Positions 7,961 to 13,218 of a stretch of DNA of 13,218 nucleotides are shown here, piece by piece. This DNA is from Candidatus Sulfotelmatobacter sp. (lineage in GTDB: Bacteria; Acidobacteriota; Terriglobia; Terriglobales; Acidobacteriaceae). The stretch covers positions 1 through 13,218 of the forward strand of contig JASIKQ010000613.1 of NCBI GenBank assembly GCA_030049565.1, written 5' to 3'. Position 1 is the first letter of the stretch, and each line of letters opens with the position of its first letter. A program made the translations under genes and the position numbers. The notes under the pieces were generated by a model. It was not told the origin of the DNA, ran no database searches, and worked only from the letters and a program-made list of their open reading frames with translations.

Positions 7961-10114
7961 CTAGTTGACCGTCTGCACCACCTTCGCCGATGCGCCGCTA
8001 TAGTCGGCGCTGCTAGCGTACTTTGCTCTGACAGTATCTTTTCCCACCGGCAACGTCTTCGTTGAAAAACTCGCTGTGCCTTCCGCGGTAACGTTACCTG
8101 TTCCGATCTGCGAGCCGTTGTAGCGAAAGGTAACTTGCTGGCCCTTCGGCAGGCTACCATTGCTGCTCAAAGTTGCGGTGAACTTTACAAGTTTCCCCGC
8201 TTCCGACGGATTGGGGCTCGACGTAAGCGTCAACGAAATGGTTGCTGGAACAACGTGCTGTGACAGCACCGTCGACAGGCTCTTGCTGTTTGCCGCGTCG
8301 CCGCCATACTCGGCCGTCACGGAATTGGCGCCAAGAGGCAACTTGGTTGTCGCAAGTGTCGCCGTACCGCCGCTCAACGTCGCACTCCCCAGCCTTGACG
8401 CTCCGTTCCTGAAGGTGACGGTTCCTGTGGGCGACCCGCTCGAGGCTACCTGTGCCGTCAAGGTAACGGACTCGCCATAGTTCGCAGGACTTGCCGAGGA
8501 ACTCAGCGTCGTTTGGGTGAACAATTTCGTCAGGCCGAAAATATCGAGTTCCTTGTAGCTGGCAACAAAAACTTGTCCGCTAATCACAACCGGAACCAGA
8601 TTCGAGTTTCCGGTTGGATACTGCCAGCTTCCCGCGGATTCATTCAGGATCGGATGTAGCGTCGAACCGGAATCGGGATTGAAAGCGTAAAGATGGACGT
8701 TTCCCGTCCCGCGGGCTGACGGCCGCGAAAGTGCCCAGATGATCGCGTTGCTGTTGCCGTCGGAGGAGACGCTGGTGAAAAAGCCGCTACCTGCCGAGCT
8801 AGGCACCGTTGTGGACTGCGAGACTTGGTTGAGCGACGGCGAGGGCGACGTGAGCACCTGGTAAACCTGAATATTGGAACCCCCGCTGCTCACCACTCGC
8901 GCAATCGAGTCGCTGGGGTCTACATAATAAGAAGGCCCGCACCAGCATCCACCGATGTTGTAGGTTCCCAGAACGTTGTTTTTGGTACCGGAGTACCCTC
9001 CCAGGTTATCCTCATTCATGAAGTACATGTTGCCGTCTTTGCCCGCGGCAACCGCAAGGTGTGGATCCGAACCGGGCTGATCAGGCAGCACCATCACGCC
9101 TCCTGCACCAAAATCCGTATCGTTTTTATCCAACGAGGGCCAATCGTCGGGAGTGAACAAATCCATCACCGTCGATAAATCAGAAGAAATCTTAATCACG
9201 CTCTCCTGAATATTAGTAACCCCGTTGTAGGTCGACCCTGAGTGATCGGAATTTCCTGTCACCACCAATACGTTGCCCGAATCGTCGGTCGATGGCCCAT
9301 AACCGGACATCCATATGGAAGAGAGAAAGAAATCGTTCGGTGAACTGGCGAGGGAATCAAAAAGATCGTTCGCCGCAAGTGGCGTAAGCGTACCAGTCTC
9401 CCATCCTAGGAGCCATCCGCGCGAAAGATTTGCGGCCGAGTCACAGAAGCTGCCGAAACCCGCATAAATATTGCCATTCGCCAGCAGTAAAGCCGGCCGC
9501 TGCCGCTGATAGGTCGCATTGAACTCAAATAAATCGCCATTCGTCAGCGAGTGCGAAGCGGAAACCAATTCAGGCGTAACTTTGTCGGTCAGGCTGCCCA
9601 AATCGAGAGCGTGCAGTTCGTACTCCGGTGCGCCGCTCGCCTGCGTATAGACCATCACGTAAAGCGTGTTGCTCGTGGGATCGATGACCGGCGTTGAGGT
9701 GATGCCGACATTGGGGCCGTTATTGTTGCAGCCCAGCGGCATAAAAATCGGCGTGCCCAGATTCACGCTCAGCACTATCGTTCCGCTCTGCGCATCGATC
9801 GCGAATACGCTATCGCCTTCCGTCGCCACATAGATCACATTGTGCACTCCCTGATACTGCCCGGCCGTGATATTCACGCCCGGCATATACAAGGGTTGGG
9901 CATCGACCTGGTCATCCAACGTGACCGTGTGCAGCAGCCCAAAGTCAGTGCTGTTCACATTGGTCGGAGTGAGAGTTGTCTCGTTCGCATTCCAACCGGT
10001 TCGGTAATTATCGTAGTGATAGGTGGTGACTGACTGCGATGCCGCGCTGATGGCCACAGCGGCAGCAAAAATCGGTAAAAGATAAGCCATGAAAGCGCGT
10101 GAGCGGCACGCCAT
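7961..10114 (-). CDS. secreted PQQ-like beta-propeller protein with two C-terminal Ig-like (Big_3-type) domains
   Basis: 717 aa from the ATG at 10114, chosen because GGAGGA lies 6 nt upstream of it and the signal peptide then begins properly (hydrophobic core about 9-23, cleavage near AASQ 24-27). The mature protein opens with a YRTGWNANET segment. A propeller-like region to about 527 contains repeated blade strands such as VIYVATEGDSVFAIDAQSG and FVASYKELDIFG. A CWC motif is at 390-392. Two Ig-like domains follow at about 534-622 and 626-717, each with the SPTGTVTFRNG or KGQQVTFRYNG type of core. Such proteins are exported and likely surface-associated. No PQQ-dehydrogenase active site is recognised, so an enzymatic role is not claimed. 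The gene stands alone with its own promoter and converges with lpxC. Confidence 0.85.
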   Translation of the reverse strand: MACRSRAFMAYLLPIFAAAVAISAASQSVTTYHYDNYRTGWNANETTLTPTNVNSTDFGLLHTVTLDDQVDAQPLYMPGVNITAGQYQGVHNVIYVATEGDSVFAIDAQSGTIVLSVNLGTPIFMPLGCNNNGPNVGITSTPVIDPTSNTLYVMVYTQASGAPEYELHALDLGSLTDKVTPELVSASHSLTNGDLFEFNATYQRQRPALLLANGNIYAGFGSFCDSAANLSRGWLLGWETGTLTPLAANDLFDSLASSPNDFFLSSIWMSGYGPSTDDSGNVLVVTGNSDHSGSTYNGVTNIQESVIKISSDLSTVMDLFTPDDWPSLDKNDTDFGAGGVMVLPDQPGSDPHLAVAAGKDGNMYFMNEDNLGGYSGTKNNVLGTYNIGGCWCGPSYYVDPSDSIARVVSSGGSNIQVYQVLTSPSPSLNQVSQSTTVPSSAGSGFFTSVSSDGNSNAIIWALSRPSARGTGNVHLYAFNPDSGSTLHPILNESAGSWQYPTGNSNLVPVVISGQVFVASYKELDIFGLTKLFTQTTLSSSASPANYGESVTLTAQVASSGSPTGTVTFRNGASRLGSATLSGGTATLATTKLPLGANSVTAEYGGDAANSKSLSTVLSQHVVPATISLTLTSSPNPSEAGKLVKFTATLSSNGSLPKGQQVTFRYNGSQIGTGNVTAEGTASFSTKTLPVGKDTVRAKYASSADYSGASAKVVQTVN

Positions 10115-10120
10115 TGAAAT

Positions 10121-10126
10121 TCCTCC
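10121..10126 (-). promoter_or_regulatory. strong Shine-Dalgarno sequence of the propeller gene
   Basis: On the minus strand GGAGGA is followed by ATTTCA and then the ATG at 10114. This fixes the start against an in-frame ATG at 10204 that would add 30 non-homologous residues. Confidence 0.85.
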
Positions 10127-10249
10127 GAAAGGATGTGTGCGCAGGACTTCTGTCTTGGCCCGGGAGTGGCCGAAACTACACCCGATTGCATCCACTTCAA
10201 ACACACGAACGCAAGCTGCAAACGGCTTCAGAGTGAGATGGATTTCGAG

Positions 10250-10283
10250 GCCGGCTAGGGTTTCGTTGGGGAGGATAGCCGGC
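10250..10283 (-). promoter_or_regulatory. 8-bp hairpin at the predicted 5' end of the propeller-gene mRNA
   Basis: GCCGGCTA (10250-10257) and TAGCCGGC (10276-10283) are perfect complements across an 18-nt loop. The predicted transcription start is near 10284, so the stem would occupy the very 5' end of the transcript. Confidence 0.55.
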
Positions 10284-10290
10284 GCGCATC

Positions 10291-10319
10291 ATTATTCTTT
10301 AGCGCGGTTTTCCTGTCAA
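10291..10319 (-). promoter_or_regulatory. sigma70-type promoter of the propeller gene
   Basis: On the minus strand TTGACA (10319-10314), a 17-nt spacer and AATAAT (10296-10291) match the consensus at 11 of 12 positions with ideal spacing. The expected start is near 10284, which leaves a leader of about 170 nt before the ATG. Confidence 0.75.
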
Positions 10320-10444
10320 TGGGAACGTTGGACAGTTATTTTGAATCAGCGTCGCAGAGTCCGGCCCTCTTTACCGCTTCGTGCTTTGTGATTCTGGTCC
10401 TCGCGAAAGGATGGGGGCTAATTGGCGTGAGACGGGGGGGTTGG

Positions 10445-10459
10445 GTACTAAAATAGTAC
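10445..10459. promoter_or_regulatory. perfect dyad GTACTA-AAA-TAGTAC, likely operator
   Basis: Two 6-bp arms around an AAA centre, inside the divergent intergenic region. It overlaps the -10 position of a possible plus-strand promoter. The size and symmetry suit a dimeric repressor, but the regulator cannot be named from this. Confidence 0.45.
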
Positions 10460-10643
10460 ATACCACAACCTATAGCGTCGTTTTTCGCGATTTCGGCCAA
10501 AAACACCATAATTCCCGGTCTCAAATGCTCCGCAAGTGCGCTGTATTTACCCAAAACGCGGCCCATTTGTCGCAAACTGTCACGCAAATGCCCGCAACGG
10601 ACTTCGCGCCAGGCCAGGTCGGAGACAATTAGAATCAGGCATC

Positions 10644-11294
10644 ATGCTCGTCCTAGCCTCCGCCTCGCCGCGCCGCCAGGAGCTTCTGCACAACGCTGGC
10701 ATCCCATTCATAGTCCAGCCCGCAGACGTTGACGAAAGTCCCCACGCAGGCGAATCTCCGCGCGACTGTGCCGCGCGTCTGGCGCGCGACAAAGCGCTCG
10801 CCGTTGCCCAAAACCGGCCGCAGGATCATATTCTTGGCGCCGATACTGTCGTGGTTGTCGATGAGATGATTCTCGGTAAGCCGCTCGACGCCGAAGATGC
10901 AGCCCGCATGTTACGCCTGCTCTCCGGTCGAACCCACACCGTAGTTACCGGAGTTTGCCTGGTAAGCCCACTCGCCAACCGCAACTTGCCCGTTGGCGGC
11001 GAAACTTCCGATGACAGCCGATCACCGCGAACTGAGAACCGAGAGCTGAGAACTGCGAAGCGTGACGCGAGAACCGCTTCCGAATCCACGCTGGTGACGA
11101 TGACGCAACTGACGGAGGAAGACATCCGCAACTATGTCTCAACCGGTGAGCCCATGGATAAAGCCGGCGCCTACGCGATCCAGGGCATGGCTTCACGCTG
11201 GATTCCCCAAATCGAAGGCGACTATAGCAACGTCGTCGGGCTGCCCGTGGCCCTGGTGTGCTCGATGCTGCGCCAAGCCGGCGTCTTGAAGTAG
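10644..11294 (+). CDS. maf: Maf-family nucleoside triphosphate pyrophosphatase (dTTP/UTP type)
   Basis: 216 aa. Maf proteins hydrolyse non-canonical or excess nucleoside triphosphates to monophosphate and PPi in the cytoplasm. Visible family marks are the N-terminal LASASPRR (4-11), GADTVV (65-70) with Asp67, GEPMDKAGAYAIQG (168-181) with Asp172, Lys173 and Gln180, and the C-terminal EGDYSNVVGLP (191-201). The two Arg after SP and the Gln in YAIQG favour the YhdE-like dTTP/UTP subgroup over YceF. The ATG at 10644 is chosen because the family begins directly with this motif; the ribosome binding site is weak. The protein is about 25 residues longer than usual, because the loop between TGVCLV (102-107) and LVTMTQL (150-156) is expanded with an Arg/Glu-rich segment encoded by a 7-bp repeat array. 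The core motifs are intact, so it is probably functional. Confidence 0.93.
   Translation: MLVLASASPRRQELLHNAGIPFIVQPADVDESPHAGESPRDCAARLARDKALAVAQNRPQDHILGADTVVVVDEMILGKPLDAEDAARMLRLLSGRTHTVVTGVCLVSPLANRNLPVGGETSDDSRSPRTENRELRTAKRDARTASESTLVTMTQLTEEDIRNYVSTGEPMDKAGAYAIQGMASRWIPQIEGDYSNVVGLPVALVCSMLRQAGVLK
11029..11077 (+). repeat. degenerate array of seven 7-bp repeats inside maf
   Basis: Seven consecutive heptamers follow the theme GAACTGA: GAACTGA, GAACCGA, GAGCTGA, GAACTGC, GAAGCGT, GACGCGA, GAACCGC. They encode the RTENRELRTAKRDART-like part of the Maf loop (about residues 129-144). Confidence 0.75.
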
Positions 11295-11332
11295 TTTGGG
11301 CAAATTCCTATTCAATCGCACGCATAAAGACT

Positions 11333-12298
11333 TTAATCAATTCCCTGTATGCGCATGTTGAGCAATTGATCAATACTCAGGTCGCGCATCCCACGCGAGC
11401 GCAGTCCGGAAATGTATTCCGGCGTGACATCGTGAATCCGCATGGCCACCAGTTGCTCGGGATCGGGATGCGCATAGCCCAATGCTTGCAGCTTCTCGAT
11501 AAATTCCGGCGACACGTCGTGAATGCGAAACGCGATCAGTTCTTGGAGATCTACATGGTCGTAGCCGCGTTTTTTCAGTTCCTCCATCCACTCCGGCGTA
11601 GCGCCGTGAATTCTCATGGCTACCAGAGTGTCCTCATCAGGCGAGTAGCCGGCTTGATGGAGAAAGCGCACCATCTGCGGTGTAACCCCATGAATGCGGA
11701 AGGCCACCAGCTTGTCGCTGTCTGAGACGTTCAGCCCGGCAGCGCGTAATTCTTCGATGAACGCGGAATCTACGCGAAAGATGCGAAACGCGGTCAGCTT
11801 CTCCGCATCCAGGCCCGCGAGGTGTTCGTTTCGCATTTGCCGTGCGAATTCCAGGCTCACGTCGTGTAGAGCCATGATGTATTGACTTTCTTGGTCGATC
11901 GTGAAGCCCAGCTTGCGCATCTCGCCGGCATAATTAGGATCGGGTTCAAAATGAAAGACGCCCGCGCCCTCGCCATTATTGAGAAAGCCTTCACACTCGA
12001 TCTTGCCCGCGTCGCGCGCGAGCGTGAAGTGCACGTCCTGACGTCCCGGCTTCGAGAGATCAATACCGATAAACGAACTCATTGGCCAGTCGGATTCATT
12101 GCTGGATTCCCCGCCCCGATGATGCTCGATCAGTGAGAATTCAACTTTTCCCGCCTCGTCAGAGTGGCGAATCGTCCAGTCGCCGTTCCGGATATCGGCG
12201 CGATCGCCGCTGCCGGCGTGAGCCGCACCATTCTTGAACACGGCTAACAGTAGGCAGAAAGCGAATAGCAAGAACGCGGAAGGTCGTATGAGCCTCAT
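11333..12298 (-). CDS. secreted protein with N-terminal beta domain and seven 28/29-residue repeats
   Basis: 321 aa, not assignable to a named family by me. A signal peptide (hydrophobic core about 8-21) is likely cut after AHA (26-28). Residues about 39-118 form a small, probably beta-rich domain that begins GDWTIRHSDE. From 123 to the end there are seven units of 28-29 residues, anchored at Y123, F151, F180, M209, W237, F266 and Y295, with a core like LVAFRIHGVTPE followed by a helix such as EELKKRGY. Each unit probably makes two short helices. It starts 9 nt after the stop of the upstream repeat gene, with AGAGGA overlapping that stop, so the two are translationally coupled and likely act together. 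Its 3' end lies 38 nt from the stop of convergent maf. The function is unknown; a periplasmic protein-binding solenoid is an inference. Confidence 0.85.
   Translation of the reverse strand: MRLIRPSAFLLFAFCLLLAVFKNGAAHAGSGDRADIRNGDWTIRHSDEAGKVEFSLIEHHRGGESSNESDWPMSSFIGIDLSKPGRQDVHFTLARDAGKIECEGFLNNGEGAGVFHFEPDPNYAGEMRKLGFTIDQESQYIMALHDVSLEFARQMRNEHLAGLDAEKLTAFRIFRVDSAFIEELRAAGLNVSDSDKLVAFRIHGVTPQMVRFLHQAGYSPDEDTLVAMRIHGATPEWMEELKKRGYDHVDLQELIAFRIHDVSPEFIEKLQALGYAHPDPEQLVAMRIHDVTPEYISGLRSRGMRDLSIDQLLNMRIQGID
11345..11932 (-). repeat. seven tandem 84/87-bp coding repeats
   Basis: The DNA encoding the repeat half of the secreted protein has a period of 84-87 bp, recognisable by recurring ATTC-GC or ATCC-GC words at the R-I-H core. 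The units are diverged and the period alternates between 28 and 29 codons. Confidence 0.75.
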
Positions 12299-12310
12299 GA
12301 ATTTCCTCTA
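12299..12310 (-). promoter_or_regulatory. coupled stop, Shine-Dalgarno and start between the two repeat genes
   Basis: On the minus strand TAG is followed by AGGAAATTC and ATG. The AGAGGA ribosome binding site uses the last two bases of the stop codon, so ribosomes ending the first gene can restart on the second. Confidence 0.8.
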
Positions 12311-13218
12311 GATATCTGCTCGCGGTTCCAGCACTCCAAGATTCTTGAGCTGAATGAGCTTTTCCAGCGTGAGATTCTGAAAGCCATGTTTCACCGCTCG
12401 TTGAATGAATTCCTCATCGATCTCTTGGATTTTCGCGCTGATGACCTCATCCACGCTGAACTTGAATCCCGCAGCTTGCAGGCCTTTGATGTAATCCGCT
12501 GTGACGTCTTGGATCTTCATCGAAATGAACTGATCGACTGTGGGATTCAGACCGAGAGCATGAATGTCACGAACATAATCGGGGGTCACGTCTTGAATGC
12601 GCATGGCGATGAGCTTGTCAGCATCCGGTTGTAAGCCTTGCTCGTGCATCCCGCGAACATACTCCGAAGTGACATCCTGAATCTTCATCGCAATGAGTTG
12701 ATTGATGGTCGAATCAACGCCCGCGTCCTTTAATCCGCGAACATAATCGGGCGTGATTCCTTGAATTTTCATCGCGACGAACTGGTCTGCAGTAGGAGTG
12801 AACCCTAAGCTGTGGGAATCGCGAATATATTCCGGCGTCAAGCCCTGAATTTTCATTGCTATGAGCGTTTCGATATTGGGTTGTAGGCCCTGCTCATGCA
12901 GCCCGCGAACGTATTCCGGCGTTATCCCCTGAATCTTCATCGCGATAAGCTGATCGACGGTGAAATCGCGAAGCCCTGCGGCTTTCAATCCATCAATGTA
13001 GGAACCGCTCGGCGCGGCTTCCGCACCAACCTGAGGGTGCGCCGGAGATGGTTTGGGCGCAGGCGCTGAAGTGGTCGCCCGTGCTGGCGACGACTGCGCT
13101 GAGGCAGTCTGCAAGAAATGCCGCAGAGAAACCTGCGCGAGAGATGCTGCCTCTGTGTGTACCGAGGGATAAGCGAAGTGGAGCAGCGCAGCACCCGATG
13201 CCAGCGCAACGATCAGGC
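12308..13218 (-). CDS. membrane-anchored protein with C-terminal array of eight 28-residue repeats (5' end outside window)
   Basis: The frame stays open to the window edge (last full codon at 13214-13216), giving 302 visible residues, so the N-terminus is outside. A TTG at 13114 could be taken as a start but is unlikely, because the codons before it encode a hydrophobic segment, LIVALASGAALLHFAYP, that looks like a membrane helix. An Ala/Ser/Pro-rich linker follows, then eight units anchored (numbering from 13114) at Y39, Y68, Y96, Y124, Y152, Y180, Y208 and F236, with core LIAMKIQGITPEYVR. Units 1-3 and 4-6 match as blocks. By position it is promoter-proximal in an operon with the secreted repeat protein. 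From memory, similar repeats end acidobacterial M56/BlaR1-like membrane peptidases, so the missing part may be such a domain; nothing in the window proves it. Confidence 0.8.
   Translation of the reverse strand, partial: LIVALASGAALLHFAYPSVHTEAASLAQVSLRHFLQTASAQSSPARATTSAPAPKPSPAHPQVGAEAAPSGSYIDGLKAAGLRDFTVDQLIAMKIQGITPEYVRGLHEQGLQPNIETLIAMKIQGLTPEYIRDSHSLGFTPTADQFVAMKIQGITPDYVRGLKDAGVDSTINQLIAMKIQDVTSEYVRGMHEQGLQPDADKLIAMRIQDVTPDYVRDIHALGLNPTVDQFISMKIQDVTADYIKGLQAAGFKFSVDEVISAKIQEIDEEFIQRAVKHGFQNLTLEKLIQLKNLGVLEPRADI
12329..13000 (-). repeat. eight tandem 84-bp coding repeats with 252-bp super-period
   Basis: The units repeat every 84 bp. At 252-bp distance similarity is higher: for example TTGTAGGCC at 12881 matches TTGTAAGCC at 12629, with the same flanking CTGCTC/TTGCTC and CCCGCGAAC words. 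The last unit is the most diverged. Confidence 0.85.

Larger units (their letters stand above)
10115..10643. other. 529-nt divergent intergenic region
   Basis: No convincing gene is seen here. It holds the promoter, leader and ribosome binding site of the minus-strand propeller gene, a short G run near 10434-10440, a perfect dyad at 10445-10459, and an unfeatured stretch from about 10465 up to maf. A TTGGCG (10422-10427) with TACTAA 18 nt on could be a weak plus-strand promoter for maf. Confidence 0.6.

Noticed and set aside
10570..10625. Possible c-di-GMP (GEMM-type) riboswitch, because of the words CACGCAAA and GCC before maf
   Set aside because: Only a few core bases match. The paired stems and the tetraloop-receptor pattern could not be found, and there is no c-di-GMP-related target.
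10381..10632. Short open frames on both strands upstream of maf
   Set aside because: No conserved features; they run through promoter-like DNA and end without relation to the maf start.
11295..11332. Intrinsic terminator between maf and the convergent repeat gene
   Set aside because: The 38-nt gap has no stem followed by a T run on either strand.
11258..11725. Plus-strand open frame opposite the secreted repeat gene
   Set aside because: It is a periodic antisense shadow of the 84/87-bp coding repeats, with no start signal.
12329..13000. CRISPR-like array because of regularly spaced repeats
   Set aside because: The 84-bp period is continuous coding sequence with no unique spacers, and the open frame runs through all units.
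13112..13114. TTG as the start of the first repeat gene
   Set aside because: The frame continues upstream into a membrane-like segment and off the window, so an internal Leu codon is more likely.

Overview
The window looks like a chromosomal segment of an Acidobacteriota (Terriglobia-type) genome. The reasons are an lpxC gene (so a lipid A-making, Gram-negative-type cell), a membrane Ser/Thr kinase fused to a PD40 propeller, a large secreted propeller protein with Ig-like domains, a LolA-like secreted protein, and a pair of 28/29-residue repeat proteins of a kind I associate with acidobacterial genomes. This is judged from protein style and context; no database search was possible.

Left part, + strand: the 3' end of a GAF-GGDEF-HD-GYP c-di-GMP enzyme (1-1703), a short-chain dehydrogenase/reductase (1852-2637), a transmembrane Ser/Thr kinase with about ten PD40 motifs (2743-5532), a secreted LolA-like protein (5678-6535) and lpxC (about 6798-7709). 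These genes are separated by 90-260 nt and look like single transcription units rather than an operon. A clear sigma70-type promoter lies directly against the kinase GTG start, so that mRNA is probably leaderless or nearly so. lpxC has no ordinary start codon upstream of its conserved N-terminus.

Middle: lpxC converges on a minus-strand gene (7961-10114) for a secreted propeller plus two Ig-like domains. The 251-nt gap between them is rich in long inverted repeats. The minus-strand gene has a near-consensus promoter (TTGACA, 17 nt, AATAAT), a leader of about 170 nt that begins with an 8-bp hairpin, and a strong ribosome binding site. The 529-nt divergent region to maf also holds a perfect GTACTA-AAA-TAGTAC dyad.

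Right part: maf (10644-11294, +) carries an extra loop made of a degenerate 7-bp repeat array. It converges with a two-gene minus-strand operon. The promoter-proximal gene (12308 to beyond the window edge) has a membrane segment and a C-terminal array of 28-residue repeats. The second gene (11333-12298) starts 9 nt after it and encodes a secreted protein with a small N-terminal domain and seven repeats of the same family. This repeat-protein pair is the least explained and most interesting part of the window.
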